Shown: in pieces, positions 20,798 to 30,722 of the stretch
Numbering within the stretch: position 1 is the stretch's first letter
Layout of the letters: every line of letters begins with the position of its first letter
Assembly: GCF_001654985.1 (NCBI RefSeq)
Contig: NZ_LXEU01000024.1
Span: 1 to 64,000 of the forward strand
DNA: 64,000 nt
Origin: Kluyvera georgiana ATCC 51603
GTDB lineage: Bacteria; Pseudomonadota; Gammaproteobacteria; Enterobacterales; Enterobacteriaceae
Direction of reading: 5' to 3'
Notes under the pieces: generated by a model
Databases searched by the model: none
What the model was told of the DNA's origin: nothing
Seen by the model: only the letters and a program-made list of their open reading frames with translations
Translations under genes and position numbers: made by a program

Positions 20798-21604
20798 ATG
20801 CTTGCCACCTCTGACCTGGAATTTCGCTACCAGGACGCGCCCATTCTCAAAGGGTTAACGCTGGATTTTTCTCGCCAGGCCGTCACCGGGCTGGTGGGCG
20901 CCAACGGGTGCGGGAAATCGACGCTGTTTATGAACCTCAGCGGGCTGCTGCGTCCGCAGCAGGGGGCGGTGCTGTGGCAGGGTAAACCGCTGGACTACAG
21001 CAAACGCGGGCTGCTGGCGCTGCGCCAGCAGGTGGCGACGGTGTTTCAGGACCCGGAACAGCAGATTTTCTATACCGATATCGACAGCGATATTGCCTTC
21101 AGCCTACGTAATATCGGCGTGGCGGAGGACGAGATCGCGCGGCGTATCGACGATGCGCTTACGCTGGTCGATGCCCAGCATTTTCGCCAGCAGCCGATTC
21201 AATGCCTGAGCCACGGGCAGAAAAAGCGCGTGGCGATTGCCGGTGCGCTGGTACTGGAAGCGCGCTACCTGCTGCTGGATGAACCGACAGCAGGGCTGGA
21301 CCCGTCCGGACGCGCGCAGATGATAGACATCATCAAGCGTATCGTCGCGCAGGGCAATCATGTGGTAATTTCCAGCCACGATATTGATTTGATTTATGAA
21401 GTCAGCGACGCGGTGTATGTGTTGCGCTGTGGTGAAGTGCTGGCGCAGGGCGCTCCCGGCAAGGTATTTGCCCGGCGTGAGTTGATGGAACAGGCGGGGT
21501 TGAGCCAGCCGTGGCTGGTAAAGCTGCACACGGAGCTTGGGCTGCCGCTGTGTAAAACCGAGGCGGAGTTTTTCCGCCGCATGCGTGAAAAAGGAACGAG
21601 ATGA
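20798..21604 (+). CDS. cbiO: CbiO, cobalt ECF transporter ATPase
   Basis: 268 residues (271 in Salmonella). ABC ATPase that powers the CbiMNQO cobalt importer. All motifs are present: Walker [10 protein letters not shown] (about residues 34-42), Q-loop VFQDPEQQ, signature [12 protein letters not shown], Walker [13 protein letters not shown] and the switch His of SSHDID. A Shine-Dalgarno AAGGAA precedes the ATG. It overlaps cbiP by 4 nt. Confidence 0.96.
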   Translation: MLATSDLEFRYQDAPILKGLTLDFSRQAVTGLVGANGCGKSTLFMNLSGLLRPQQGAVLWQGKPLDYSKRGLLALRQQVATVFQDPEQQIFYTDIDSDIAFSLRNIGVAEDEIARRIDDALTLVDAQHFRQQPIQCLSHGQKKRVAIAGALVLEARYLLLDEPTAGLDPSGRAQMIDIIKRIVAQGNHVVISSHDIDLIYEVSDAVYVLRCGEVLAQGAPGKVFARRELMEQAGLSQPWLVKLHTELGLPLCKTEAEFFRRMREKGTR

Positions 21605-23118
21605 CCCAGGCCATTATGTTACAAGGCACCGCCTCTGACGTCGGCAAAAGTATGCTGGTGGCGGGGCTGTGCCGAATTTTTTATCAGGATGGCCTGCGCA
21701 CCGCGCCGTTCAAATCGCAGAATATGGCGCTTAATTCCGGGATCACCCTGGACGGCAAAGAGATGGGGCGGGCGCAGATTTTTCAGGCGGAAGCCGCAGG
21801 TATTGCCCCGGACGTGCGGATGAACCCCATTCTGCTCAAGCCAACCAGCGACCGCAAAGCGCAGATTGTGCTGATGGGAGAAGTGGCGAGCAATATGGAC
21901 GCCGTCAGCTATCACGACTACAAACCGCGTCTGCGCGAGCAAATCCTCAGCGTCTATCGCAGTCTGGCGAGCGAGTATGACGTGCTGGTGCTGGAAGGGG
22001 CGGGTAGCCCGGCGGAAATCAACCTGCGCGACCGCGATATCGTCAATATGGGCATGGCGGAGATGGCGCAGTGCCCGGTGATTCTGGTGGCGGATATCGA
22101 TCGCGGCGGCGTTTTCGCGGCGATTTACGGCACGCTGGCGCTGCTGCGCGACCACGAACGGGCGCGGGTGAAGGGGGTGATCATCAATAAGTTTCGCGGC
22201 GATGTTGCGTTGCTGCACTCCGGCATTGAGCAGATTGAAGCGCTGACGAACGTGCCGGTATTGGGCGTGATGCCGTGGTTGGAGGTTGAGCTGGAAGATG
22301 AGGACGGCGTCGCGTTGCAAAAGGGCAAGTACCGCAGCGTGGGCGAGCGTGATGTGGATATTGCCGTGGTGCAACTGCCGCATATCTCTAACTTTACCGA
22401 CTTCAACGCGCTGGCCGCCCAGCCGGACGTACGTGTACGCTACGTGCGCCATGCGCAAGAGCTGGCGGGTGCGGACCTGATTATTCTGCCGGGCAGTAAA
22501 AACACGTTGGGCGATCTGTTGTGGCTGCAGGATAGCGGGCTGGCGCACGGGATTCTCCAGGCGCAGCATCAGCGTGTGCCGGTACTGGGCATTTGCGGCG
22601 GCTATCAGATGCTCGGCGATACGTTGATAGATGACGTGGAATCCAGGTTGGGGACGCTGCCGGGATTGGGGCTGCTCAATACCGTCACGCGTTTTGCACC
22701 GCAGAAAACCACCACGCGGGCCACGGCAACGCTCAACGCCGCGCTGCCGGGCTGGCTGGCGGCGGTGTCCGGTATGGCGCTGCAGGGCTATGAAATTCAT
22801 ATGGGTGAGACGGCGCTGGCGGGCAACGCGCAGCCGTTAATGCAGCTGTGTAAAAACGACCAGCATCAAGCGGATGGTGCGGTCAGCGCGGACGGACTGG
22901 CGTTTGGCACCTATCTGCACGGCCTGTTCGATAGCGACACCTTTACGCGTGCGCTGGTCAATGGGCTGCGTGAACGCAAAGGCTTACCGGCACGGGATAA
23001 TGATTTTCAGTATGCGGAGTATAAGATGCAGCAGTTCGACATTCTGGCGGCGGCGATGCGGCAGCATATTGATCTTGAAAAGATTTATACGATTATGCGT
23101 GAGCATAAAGAAGGGTAG
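21601..23118 (+). CDS. cbiP: CbiP, cobyric acid synthase
   Basis: 505 residues (506 in Salmonella). It amidates side chains b, d, e and g of adenosylcobyrinate a,c-diamide using glutamine and ATP. The N-terminal domain shows [20 protein letters not shown] and [10 protein letters not shown]; the glutaminase domain shows [13 protein letters not shown] (catalytic Cys near residue 333) and the C-terminal YLHGLFDS His. It is the last gene of the operon. In Salmonella cobU, cobS and cobT follow; here a terminator and tRNA genes follow. Confidence 0.97.
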   Translation: MTQAIMLQGTASDVGKSMLVAGLCRIFYQDGLRTAPFKSQNMALNSGITLDGKEMGRAQIFQAEAAGIAPDVRMNPILLKPTSDRKAQIVLMGEVASNMDAVSYHDYKPRLREQILSVYRSLASEYDVLVLEGAGSPAEINLRDRDIVNMGMAEMAQCPVILVADIDRGGVFAAIYGTLALLRDHERARVKGVIINKFRGDVALLHSGIEQIEALTNVPVLGVMPWLEVELEDEDGVALQKGKYRSVGERDVDIAVVQLPHISNFTDFNALAAQPDVRVRYVRHAQELAGADLIILPGSKNTLGDLLWLQDSGLAHGILQAQHQRVPVLGICGGYQMLGDTLIDDVESRLGTLPGLGLLNTVTRFAPQKTTTRATATLNAALPGWLAAVSGMALQGYEIHMGETALAGNAQPLMQLCKNDQHQADGAVSADGLAFGTYLHGLFDSDTFTRALVNGLRERKGLPARDNDFQYAEYKMQQFDILAAAMRQHIDLEKIYTIMREHKEG

Positions 23119-23168
23119 GGAAGCGGCGCGCCATTCGTGAGGATGGCGTACTTTCGCTGGATAACAGG

Positions 23169-23196
23169 CAAAAAAAAAACACCCTGATGGGTGTCA
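23169..23196 (-). terminator. terminator of the initiator tRNA operon
   Basis: On the minus strand, ACACCC-ATCA-GGGTGT is followed by ten T. It ends the tRNA transcript coming from the right. The plus strand has a weaker ATTTTAATT after the stem, so it may also stop cbiP transcripts. Confidence 0.9.
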
Positions 23197-23203
23197 TTTT
23201 AAT

Positions 23204-23280
<77 letters not shown>

Positions 23281-23324
23281 TCCGTCTTTACTCTTCATCG
23301 AGTAAACTTGCATCAGATTTTAAT

Positions 23325-23401
<77 letters not shown>

Positions 23402-23449
23402 TCCGTCATTACTCTTCCATCGAGTAACGTTACTGCTTCTGATTTTAAT

Positions 23450-23526
<77 letters not shown>

Positions 23527-23539
23527 TCCGTGGATGCGC

Positions 23540-23567
23540 ACTATACTCTGCTGAGCATTTGTTGCAA
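23540..23567 (-). promoter_or_regulatory. promoter of the initiator tRNA operon
   Basis: On the minus strand, TTGCAA (23567-23562) and TATAGT (23545-23540) are separated by 16 bp, followed by a GC-rich discriminator GCGCATCC. The mature tRNA starts 14 nt after the -10 box. A GC-rich discriminator is typical of stringently controlled stable-RNA promoters. Confidence 0.8.
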
Positions 23568-23734
23568 CCCATTTTTGATATAAAGCTCTCATTTTTTTAT
23601 GAGTTGTGCGTATTAGGCACAATCTGAACGTTTTTTGTTCGAAATTATGACAGGGCAGCGCAATCGCATTTCAATACCCCTGGCGGTTTGTTATCTTCAG
23701 CGGGCACTTTCGATAATGCGGAATACAAAACACC

Positions 23735-24832
23735 ATGAAAGGACGTTGGGTAAAATATGTGGCAACGGGGGCAATGCTGGCAATGCTGGCCGCCTGTTCG
23801 TCAAAACCGACCGATCGCGGTCAACAGTATAAAGACGGGAAATTCACCCAGCCTTTCTCTTTAGTCAATCAGCCTGATGCCGTCGGCGCGCCGATCAACG
23901 CGGGCGACTTCGCGCAGCAGGTGGGCCATATCCGTAGCGCTTCGCCGCGTCTGTATGGCAATCAGAGCAACGTATACAACGCCGTGCAGCAGTGGCTGCT
24001 TTCCGGCGGCGATACTCGCACCCTGCGCAAGTACGGCATCGATGCCTGGCAGATGGAAGGGACCGACAACTACGGCAACGTGCAGTTTACCGGCTACTAT
24101 ACGCCGGTGGTGGAAGCGCGTCATACGCGTCAGGGCGAATTCCAGTATCCGATTTACCGGATGCCGCCAAAGCGCGGCAAGCTGCCTTCTCGCGCCGGTA
24201 TTTACGCAGGCCAGCTGAGCGATGCTTATATTCTTGCCTACAGCAATTCGCTGATGGATAACTTCATCATGGATGTGCAGGGCAGCGGCTACATTGATTT
24301 TGGCGACGGCTCGCCGCTGAACTTCTTTAGCTATGCCGGGAAAAACGGCTGGGCCTATAAGAGCATCGGCAAGGTATTGATCGATCGCGGGGAAGTGAAG
24401 CGCGAAGATATGTCGATGCAGGCCATTCGCCACTGGGGCGAAACCCACAGCGAAGCGGAAGTTCGCGAACTGCTGGAGCAGAATCCGTCATTTGTCTTCT
24501 TTAAACCACAGTCTTTCGCCCCGGTGAAAGGCGCCAGCGCCGTGCCGCTGGTAGGGCGTGCGTCGGTGGCGGCAGACCGTAACGTGATCCCGCCGGGTAC
24601 CACGCTGCTGGCGGAAGTGCCGCAGTTGGACAATAACGGTAAATTTAACGGTCAGTACGAGCTACGCCTGATGGTGGCGCTGGATGTCGGCGGCGCGATT
24701 AAAGGCCAGCACTTCGACATCTATCAGGGCATCGGCCCGGATGCCGGACACCGTGCTGGCTGGTATAATCACTACGGACGCGTGTGGGTGCTGAAGTCAT
24801 CCGGCAGCGCGGGTAACGTATTTAGCGGCTAG
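23735..24832 (+). CDS. mltA: MltA, membrane-bound lytic murein transglycosylase A
   Basis: 365 residues, the E. coli length. An outer-membrane lipoprotein that cleaves the MurNAc-GlcNAc bond with formation of 1,6-anhydro-MurNAc. Lipobox LAAC with Cys21 ends a hydrophobic signal. Conserved blocks: FTGYYTPVVEARHTRQGEFQ, IYAGQLSDAYILAYSNS, and near the end the 3D domain with ALDVGGAIKGQHFDIYQG, which carries the catalytic Asp. The ATG at 23735 follows CACC with AAAACACC upstream. A REP element follows the stop. Confidence 0.96.
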   Translation: MKGRWVKYVATGAMLAMLAACSSKPTDRGQQYKDGKFTQPFSLVNQPDAVGAPINAGDFAQQVGHIRSASPRLYGNQSNVYNAVQQWLLSGGDTRTLRKYGIDAWQMEGTDNYGNVQFTGYYTPVVEARHTRQGEFQYPIYRMPPKRGKLPSRAGIYAGQLSDAYILAYSNSLMDNFIMDVQGSGYIDFGDGSPLNFFSYAGKNGWAYKSIGKVLIDRGEVKREDMSMQAIRHWGETHSEAEVRELLEQNPSFVFFKPQSFAPVKGASAVPLVGRASVAADRNVIPPGTTLLAEVPQLDNNGKFNGQYELRLMVALDVGGAIKGQHFDIYQGIGPDAGHRAGWYNHYGRVWVLKSSGSAGNVFSG

Positions 24833-24837
24833 TGGCC

Positions 24838-24898
24838 CGATGGCGTATCCGGCCTACACATTAGCGCGTAGGCCGGATAAGCGAAGCGCCATCCGGCA
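24838..24898. repeat. REP (BIME-like) element after mltA
   Basis: Inverted REP units, with TATCCGGCCTAC on the left, GTAGGCCGGATAA in the middle and GCGCCATCCGGCA on the right. It begins 6 nt after the mltA stop, so it may protect the mRNA 3' end or stop transcription. Confidence 0.85.
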
Positions 24899-24955
24899 AT
24901 GAAATGCGCTCAGGGCGGCATTGTCCGCTCTTTTTGTTTTTAACTCTGAGGTTCT

Positions 24956-25768
24956 ATGTCTGTGGTTATCAGTGACGCCTGGCGCCAGCGTTTTGGCGGC
25001 ACGGCACGTTTATACGGTGAAAAGGCGCTGCAGGTGTTTGCCGATGCGCACGTTTGTGTGGTTGGGATTGGCGGCGTGGGCAGTTGGGCGGCGGAAGCGC
25101 TGGCCCGCACCGGTATCGGCGCTATCACGCTTATCGATATGGATGACGTGTGCGTGACCAACACCAATCGCCAGATTCATGCGCTGGGCGGCAACGTTGG
25201 CCTGGCAAAGGCTGAGGTGATGGCTGAACGTATTCGCCTGATTAATCCCGAATGTCGTGTGACCGTCATTGACGACTTTGTGACTCCGGATAACGTCGCG
25301 GAATATCTGGGCGTGGGCTACAGCTACGTGGTGGACGCTATCGATAGCGTGCGCCCAAAGGCGGCGTTGATTGCTTACTGCCGTCGCTATAAAGTGCCGT
25401 TGATCACCACCGGCGGCGCGGGCGGGCAAATCGACCCGACGCAGATCCAGGTGAGCGATCTGGCGAAAACCATTCAGGATCCGCTGGCGGCCAAGCTGCG
25501 CGAGCGGCTGAAAAGCGATTTTGGCGTGGTGAAGAACAGCAAAGGTAAGCTGGGCGTGGACTGCGTCTTTTCCACCGAAGCGCTGGTATATCCGCAGTCC
25601 GACGGTTCCGTGTGTGCGATGAAAAGTACCGCTGAAGGGCCAAAACGGATGGACTGCGCCTCAGGCTTTGGCGCGGCGACGATGGTCACCGCGACCTTCG
25701 GTTTTGTCGCGGTATCCCATGCGTTGAAGAAGATGCTGGCGAAAGCGGAGCGTCAGGCCAGCGCCTGA
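24956..25768 (+). CDS. tcdA: TcdA, tRNA threonylcarbamoyladenosine dehydratase
   Basis: 270 residues (268 in E. coli, formerly CsdL/YgdL). An E1/ThiF-like enzyme that uses ATP to cyclise t6A37 of tRNA into ct6A. The nucleotide-binding block [19 protein letters not shown] is at about residues 38-56, followed by [29 protein letters not shown] and the C-terminal [16 protein letters not shown] are also conserved. It receives electrons or sulfur-related input from the CsdA-CsdE system, and its 3' end overlaps convergent csdE by 16 nt. Confidence 0.96.
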   Translation: MSVVISDAWRQRFGGTARLYGEKALQVFADAHVCVVGIGGVGSWAAEALARTGIGAITLIDMDDVCVTNTNRQIHALGGNVGLAKAEVMAERIRLINPECRVTVIDDFVTPDNVAEYLGVGYSYVVDAIDSVRPKAALIAYCRRYKVPLITTGGAGGQIDPTQIQVSDLAKTIQDPLAAKLRERLKSDFGVVKNSKGKLGVDCVFSTEALVYPQSDGSVCAMKSTAEGPKRMDCASGFGAATMVTATFGFVAVSHALKKMLAKAERQASA

Positions 25769-26202
25769 CGCGCGGCATCAATCATGGCGTCATTCAGGGC
25801 CGCCAGGCCCTGACTACGCGAGGCGCTCAACTGGCCGCGTAACCCGAGTTCATCGAAAAAGTCGAGCGGGCTGGTAGCCAGAATCGCTTCCGGGCGTTGG
25901 CCTTCCGCGGCGGTCAGCAGCACCGCCAGCAGGCCGCGCACGATCCTGCCTTCGCTATCGCCAAAGAAATGCAGCGTTCCGTCAGCCTCCAGCGAGTAGC
26001 CCAGCCAGACGCGGTTTTCGCAGCCGGCAATCTCTTTGGCCTGCGCTTTAAGATCGTCCGACAGCGAGGGGAGTTGTTTGCCCAGCAGAATCAGCTGCCG
26101 GTATTTCTCTTCCCACTGGCTCAGTGCGCCAAACTGTTGCCGTAATGCCTCGGGCGTTACGGTGGTGCCGAACGGGTGTCCGGCGAGCAAAGGAGTCGTC
26201 AT
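25753..26202 (-). CDS. csdE: CsdE, sulfur acceptor for CsdA
   Basis: 149 residues (147 in E. coli). SufE-like protein that accepts persulfide sulfur from CsdA at Cys61, seen in [13 protein letters not shown]. It follows csdA with the stop and start overlapping by one base (TAATG), so the two are translationally coupled. It converges on tcdA, with which it is functionally linked in E. coli. Confidence 0.96.
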   Translation of the reverse strand: MTTPLLAGHPFGTTVTPEALRQQFGALSQWEEKYRQLILLGKQLPSLSDDLKAQAKEIAGCENRVWLGYSLEADGTLHFFGDSEGRIVRGLLAVLLTAAEGQRPEAILATSPLDFFDELGLRGQLSASRSQGLAALNDAMIDAARQALA

Positions 26203-27407
26203 TAATCCACCAGAAGTTTGAGCGCCCGGTCAACGGCGTTGACCAGCGCGTGTACATCGTCTTGCGTATTATAGGGGGCGAACGAGGCGCGCAGCGTGCC
26301 GTTAACGCCCAGTGCCGCCAGCAGCGGCTGCGCGCAGTGCTGGCCGGCACGCAGGGCAATACCGTACTCCGCCAGCAGCGTCACCATGTCGCTGTGATGA
26401 ACGCCCGCAAAATCAAAGGCTAACAGGCTGGAGTCCTGACAGCGGAACGAGCGGAACCCCGGACGTTTCGCCAGCTCATCTTCCGCCAGCGTCGCTAAGC
26501 CTCGACTCCAGGATTCGGCCTGCGCCATATCTACCTCAGACAGCCATTCCAGCGCCGCGCTCAGGCCAATGACGCCCGCGACGTTCGGCGTGCCAGCCTC
26601 CAGACGGTACGGCACCGGCTGAGTAGTAAAGCCGTTGAAGGTCACTTCGCTAATCATTTTGCCGCCGCCCAGCCACGGGGCCATGGAGTCCAGCAGCTCG
26701 CTCTTGCCATAGAGCGCGCCGATGCCGGTTGGCCCGTAGAGCTTATGGCCGGAAAAGGCGTAGAAATCGATATCCAGCGCCTGCACGTCCGCCGGGAAGT
26801 GCACCGCGCCCTGCGCGCCGTCAACCATCACCACCATACCGGCCTGATGGGCGAGAGTAATGGCGCGCGCCAGATCCGGACAGCCGCCGGTGACGTTCGA
26901 CATTTGCCCCAGCGCCAGAATGCGGCTGCGCGAGGTGATCAGCGTGGTGAGCTGTTCGACGTCCGGCAGGCGGTTAACGCCAAGAGGCAGTTGCACCACC
27001 TTCGCGCCCGTCTGCTCCGCGACCATCAGCCAGGGCACCAGGTTAGCATGGTGCTCGGCGGTGCTGACGATAATTTCGTCACCCGGCTGCAGGCGTGGGC
27101 GCGCGTAGCACTGGGCTACCATATTGATGGCTTCTGTCGTGCCGCGCGTCCAGACGATGTCTTTGCCGCGAGGAGCGTTCAGCCAGCGGGCGACCTGATC
27201 GCGTGCGGCCTCGTAGCGCGCGGTCAGGCGCTGGGCTTCGGCGAACTGGCTGCGATGGACGTTCCCCGCGCTCAGCGAGTAGAACTGATTTGTCGCCTCG
27301 ATCACCGCCTGCGGTTTTAACGCGGTGGCGGCGCTATCAAGGTAAACCCCGGCATCGTGCAGGGCGGGAAATTGCGCGCGAAACTGCGCGGGGTTGAAAG
27401 CGTTCAT
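26202..27407 (-). CDS. csdA: CsdA, cysteine desulfurase
   Basis: 401 residues, the E. coli length. A PLP-dependent class V aminotransferase-fold enzyme that removes sulfur from cysteine. [20 protein letters not shown] and [13 protein letters not shown] (PLP lysine) are seen, and the active-site Cys lies in [14 protein letters not shown] near residue 358. An upstream in-frame ATG would add 15 residues; ATG 27407, giving [16 protein letters not shown], fits the family start and follows GAGGAAT. Confidence 0.95.
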   Translation of the reverse strand: MNAFNPAQFRAQFPALHDAGVYLDSAATALKPQAVIEATNQFYSLSAGNVHRSQFAEAQRLTARYEAARDQVARWLNAPRGKDIVWTRGTTEAINMVAQCYARPRLQPGDEIIVSTAEHHANLVPWLMVAEQTGAKVVQLPLGVNRLPDVEQLTTLITSRSRILALGQMSNVTGGCPDLARAITLAHQAGMVVMVDGAQGAVHFPADVQALDIDFYAFSGHKLYGPTGIGALYGKSELLDSMAPWLGGGKMISEVTFNGFTTQPVPYRLEAGTPNVAGVIGLSAALEWLSEVDMAQAESWSRGLATLAEDELAKRPGFRSFRCQDSSLLAFDFAGVHHSDMVTLLAEYGIALRAGQHCAQPLLAALGVNGTLRASFAPYNTQDDVHALVNAVDRALKLLVD

Positions 27408-27598
27408 GGTATTCCTCGGTTCAATCAACCGATCGTGGCGCAAAATGAGCATTGATACAAGGTTTGTGCCAATCCTCGGAATCGTCTGGTTCTCCTGGCG
27501 CTATCCGACCAGTGTCTTATGCTAAATAACGTTAGGCAAATATTTTGGCCTGTTATGAAATGAGCTTTAAATAGCATAAATCGCTAAAGGAGAAGAAA

Positions 27599-27826
27599 AT
27601 GAAAAAGACTGCCGCAATCATTTCCGCCTGTATGCTGACGTTTGCCCTGAGCGCCTGCTCAAGCCCAAACTACGTGATGCATACTAACGATGGCCGTAGC
27701 ATCGTTTCCGAGGGGAAACCGCAGACCGATAACGACACCGGTATGATTTCCTACACCGATGCCAACGGCGTGAAACAGCAAATTAACCATAGCGATGTGA
27801 AAGAGATGGTGGCGCTGGAGAAATAG
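27599..27826 (+). CDS. ygdI: YgdI, small lipoprotein
   Basis: 75 residues. A YgdI/YgdR-family lipoprotein of unknown role. Lipobox FALSAC with Cys20 ends the signal peptide. The mature part (YVMHTNDGRSIVSEGKPQTD, then YTDANGVKQQINHSDV) is a small SH3-like beta domain in this family. Shine-Dalgarno AAAGGAGAAG precedes the ATG. The gcvB terminator lies just after it in the opposite direction. Confidence 0.93.
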   Translation: MKKTAAIISACMLTFALSACSSPNYVMHTNDGRSIVSEGKPQTDNDTGMISYTDANGVKQQINHSDVKEMVALEK

Positions 27827-27842
27827 CGCGCAAATTGCAGGC

Positions 27843-28050
27843 AAAAAAAAGCACCGCAATTAGGCGGTGCTACATTAATCACTATGGACAGACAGGGTAA
27901 ATGTACAGGAAGTGAAAAAGGGTAGCCTTGCTACCGTGATCTGAATTGCAGACCAATTGCAAACACAACAACACAACATCACAACCGTAAGCCAAAAGCC
28001 CTTCAGAACACGCATTCCAAAAAAAGCTTCTCGTTCCGGCTCAGGAAGTG
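27843..28050 (-). ncRNA. gcvB: GcvB small RNA
   Basis: 208 nt, Hfq-dependent sRNA that represses many amino-acid and peptide transport mRNAs. The 5' end ACTTCCTGAGCCGGAACG starts at 28050, 6 nt after a -10 box. The G/U-rich R1 seed (GGTTGTGATGTTGTGTTGTT) covers roughly 27955-27980. The 3' end is the hairpin GCACCGC/GCGGTGC followed by eight T at 27843-27850. The gene is divergent from gcvA and abuts ygdI, as in E. coli. A 69-codon open frame across it is not a gene. Confidence 0.96.
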
Positions 28051-28056
28051 CCGCCA

Positions 28057-28085
28057 TCATAGGTATTTGCTGGTAGAAGCTCAAC
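28057..28085 (-). promoter_or_regulatory. gcvB promoter
   Basis: On the minus strand, TTGAGC (28085-28080) and TATGAT (28062-28057) are 17 bp apart and place +1 at the A of 28050. On the plus side, CTAAT at 28118-28122 matches the short GcvA recognition sequence, fitting GcvA control of gcvB and of itself. Confidence 0.75.
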
Positions 28086-28177
28086 GGACAAATTATAATG
28101 TCTCAGATAAAAAAAACTAATAGGTTAACTGTTGTTTCCTATTTGTTAAATTCAATTAACAATTGGGTTCTGGGACC

Positions 28178-29095
28178 ATGTCAAAGCGTTTGCCACCTCT
28201 TAATGCATTACGTGTATTTGATGCAGCCGCACGCCATTTAAGTTTCACCCGCGCGGCCGATGAGCTTTTTGTGACGCAGGCCGCAGTAAGCCATCAAATC
28301 AAGTCTCTTGAGGATTTTTTGGGGTTGAAGCTGTTCCGTCGGCGCAATCGTTCGTTGCTGCTGACCGAAGAGGGGCAGAGCTATTTTCAGGATATCAAAG
28401 AGATCTTTTCGCAATTAACAGAGGCTACGCGTAAACTACAGGCACGCAGCGCGAAAGGGGCGCTTACCGTCAGTTTATTGCCCAGTTTTGCGATTCAATG
28501 GCTGGTGCCGCGCCTCTCAAGCTTTAACTCAGCTTATCCGGGAATCGACGTCAGAATCCAGGCGGTGGACCGTCAGGAAGATAAGCTGGCCGACGATGTC
28601 GACGTCGCTATTTTTTACGGTCGCGGCAACTGGCCGGGGTTACGCGTTGAAAAACTGTACGCGGAGTATTTACTCCCGGTTTGCTCTCCTCTGCTGCTGA
28701 CCGGCGATAAAGCGCTGAAGACCCCCGCCGATTTAGCCAAACATACGCTGCTGCACGATGCTTCCCGCCGCGACTGGCAAACGTATACGCGCCAGCTGGG
28801 GCTCACCCATATCAACGTACAACAGGGACCTATCTTCAGCCATAGCGCCATGGTGTTACAGGCTGCCATCCACGGACAGGGGATTGCGCTTGCCAACAAC
28901 GTGATGGCGCAGTCCGAGATTGAGGCAGGCCGTCTGGTGTGCCCATTTAATGATGTTCTGGTCAGTAAGAATGCGTTTTATCTGGTTTGTCATGACAGTC
29001 AGGCAGAACTGGGTAAAATAGCGGCCTTTCGTCAGTGGATTCTGGCGAAAGCGGCCCATGAGCAAGAAACTTTTCGTTTTCGTTACGAACAATAA
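28178..29095 (+). CDS. gcvA: GcvA, LysR-type regulator of the glycine cleavage system
   Basis: 305 residues, the E. coli length. It activates gcvTHP with glycine, represses with purines through GcvR, and controls gcvB. The N-terminal winged HTH (LSFTRAADELFVTQAAVSHQ, about residues 21-40) precedes a periplasmic-binding-protein-like effector domain. The frame is open from 28163; ATG 28178 gives MSKRLPPLNALRVFDAA, the known N-terminus. It is divergent from gcvB. Confidence 0.96.
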   Translation: MSKRLPPLNALRVFDAAARHLSFTRAADELFVTQAAVSHQIKSLEDFLGLKLFRRRNRSLLLTEEGQSYFQDIKEIFSQLTEATRKLQARSAKGALTVSLLPSFAIQWLVPRLSSFNSAYPGIDVRIQAVDRQEDKLADDVDVAIFYGRGNWPGLRVEKLYAEYLLPVCSPLLLTGDKALKTPADLAKHTLLHDASRRDWQTYTRQLGLTHINVQQGPIFSHSAMVLQAAIHGQGIALANNVMAQSEIEAGRLVCPFNDVLVSKNAFYLVCHDSQAELGKIAAFRQWILAKAAHEQETFRFRYEQ

Positions 29096-29117
29096 ATGAA
29101 TTTAGGGTAATACCATC

Positions 29118-29513
29118 ATGACCAGCCGTTTTATGCTGATTTTTGCCGCTATCAGCGGTTTTATCTTTGTCGCACTGGGCGCATTTGGCGCGCACGTGCT
29201 GAGTAAATCGTTGGGCGTTGTTGAAATGGGCTGGATCCAGACCGGTCTGGAGTACCAGGCGTTTCACACGCTGGCGATTTTTGGCCTGGCGGTGGCGATG
29301 CAGCGCCGCATTAGTATCTGGTTCTACTGGAGCAGCGTTTTTCTGGCGCTGGGTACCGTGCTGTTCAGCGGTAGCCTGTACTGCCTGGCGCTCTCTCATT
29401 TACGCCTGTGGGCGTTTGTTACCCCGGTGGGCGGCGTCAGCTTCCTCGCCGGTTGGGTGTTGATGTTAATTGGTGCCATTCGACTTAAGCGTAAGGGTGT
29501 TGTTCATGAATAA
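29118..29513 (+). CDS. ygdD: YgdD, DUF423 inner-membrane protein
   Basis: 131 residues, as in E. coli. Four hydrophobic segments (about 5-25, 45-62, 70-90, 98-120) indicate a small inner-membrane protein. [13 protein letters not shown]-like ([13 protein letters not shown]) and the loop [14 protein letters not shown] are DUF423 signatures. Function is not established. It overlaps rlmM by 8 nt. Confidence 0.93.
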   Translation: MTSRFMLIFAAISGFIFVALGAFGAHVLSKSLGVVEMGWIQTGLEYQAFHTLAIFGLAVAMQRRISIWFYWSSVFLALGTVLFSGSLYCLALSHLRLWAFVTPVGGVSFLAGWVLMLIGAIRLKRKGVVHE

Positions 29514-30606
29514 GGTTGTGCTGTATTGCCGCCCTGGGTTTGAGAAAGAGTGTGCTGCGGAAATTACCGATAAGGCCGGGCGTCGTGAGGTGTTTGGCTT
29601 CGCGCGCGTAAAAGATAACTCGGGCTATGTGATTTTCGAATGCTATCAGGATGGCGACGCCGATAAGCTGGCGCGCGAGCTGCCGTTTAGCTCGCTCATC
29701 TTTGCTCGCCAGATGATCGTCGTCGGCGAGCTGTTGAAAGATTTACCGCCGGAAGACCGCGTCGCGCCGATCGTCGGCATGCTGCAAGGCGTAGTGGAGA
29801 AGGGCGGCGATCTGCGCGTTGAAGTGGCGGATACCAACGAAAGCAAAGAGCTGATGAAGTTCTGCCGCAAGTTGACCGTGCCGCTGCGCGCGGCGCTGCG
29901 TGAGGCGAAAGTGCTGGCGCCGTACGAGACCACCAAACGTCCGGTGGTGCACGTGTTCTTTATCGCGCCGGGCTGCTGCTATACCGGGTATTCGTATAGC
30001 ACCAACAACTCGCCGTTCTATATGGGCATTCCGCGCCTGAAGTTTCCGGCCGACGCGCCAAGCCGCTCTACGCTGAAGCTGGAAGAGGCATTTCACGTCT
30101 TTATTCCCGCCGACGAGTGGGACGAGCGTCTGGCAAACGGCATGTACGCGGTTGATCTGGGCGCCTGTCCGGGCGGCTGGACCTATCAGCTGGTGAAGCG
30201 CAACATGTGGGTTTCCTCAGTGGATAACGGCCCGATGGCGCAGAGCCTGATGGACACCGGCCAGGTGACCTGGCTGCGCGAAGACGGTTTCCGCTACCGC
30301 CCTACCCGCAACAACATCTCGTGGATGGTGTGCGATATGGTGGAGAAACCGGCGAAGGTCGCCGCGCTGATGGCGGAATGGCTGGTTAACGGCTGGTGCC
30401 GTGAGACCATCTTCAATCTGAAGCTGCCGATGAAAAAGCGTTATGAAGAGCTGTCGCAGAATCTGGCGCACATCCAGGCGAAGCTGGACGAGCACGGTAT
30501 TAACGCGCAGATGCAGGCGCGCCAGCTGTATCACGATCGTGAAGAAGTGACCGTACACGTGCGTCGCCTGTGGGCGGCGGTCGGTGGGCGTCGCGACGAG
30601 CGTTAA
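29506..30606 (+). CDS. rlmM: RlmM, 23S rRNA 2'-O-ribose C2498 methyltransferase
   Basis: 366 residues, the E. coli length. It methylates the ribose of C2498 in 23S rRNA. The N-terminal THUMP-like half precedes a Rossmann methyltransferase domain whose SAM motif is [14 protein letters not shown] near residue 221; [13 protein letters not shown] carries a catalytic Lys. ATG 29506 overlaps the ygdD end; the frame is open from 29470, but [20 protein letters not shown] is the family start. Confidence 0.96.
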   Translation: MNKVVLYCRPGFEKECAAEITDKAGRREVFGFARVKDNSGYVIFECYQDGDADKLARELPFSSLIFARQMIVVGELLKDLPPEDRVAPIVGMLQGVVEKGGDLRVEVADTNESKELMKFCRKLTVPLRAALREAKVLAPYETTKRPVVHVFFIAPGCCYTGYSYSTNNSPFYMGIPRLKFPADAPSRSTLKLEEAFHVFIPADEWDERLANGMYAVDLGACPGGWTYQLVKRNMWVSSVDNGPMAQSLMDTGQVTWLREDGFRYRPTRNNISWMVCDMVEKPAKVAALMAEWLVNGWCRETIFNLKLPMKKRYEELSQNLAHIQAKLDEHGINAQMQARQLYHDREEVTVHVRRLWAAVGGRRDER

Positions 30607-30637
30607 TAACGCATAGTCCGGTCGAATGTGATTTGTC

Positions 30638-30710
30638 GGCCGGATAAGGCAAAGCCGCCATCCGGCAAGGTGCTCAGAACTGCCGGATGGCGGCTTTGCC
30701 TTATCCGGCC
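30638..30710. repeat. REP pair forming a perfect 30-bp inverted repeat
   Basis: Arms at 30638-30667 and 30681-30710 are exact reverse complements over 30 bp, with a 13-nt spacer. Each arm carries GCCGGATAAGGC and CCATCCGGCA, the REP core. It lies between convergent rlmM and xni and can fold as one long hairpin on either strand. Confidence 0.92.
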
Positions 30711-30722
30711 TACGTCATGATG

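Noticed and set aside
27875-28084. A 69-codon open frame with hydrophobic, Cys-rich translation on the minus strand
   Set aside because: It lies within gcvB, whose promoter, seed region and terminator are all recognisable. No ribosome-binding site or family match supports a protein.
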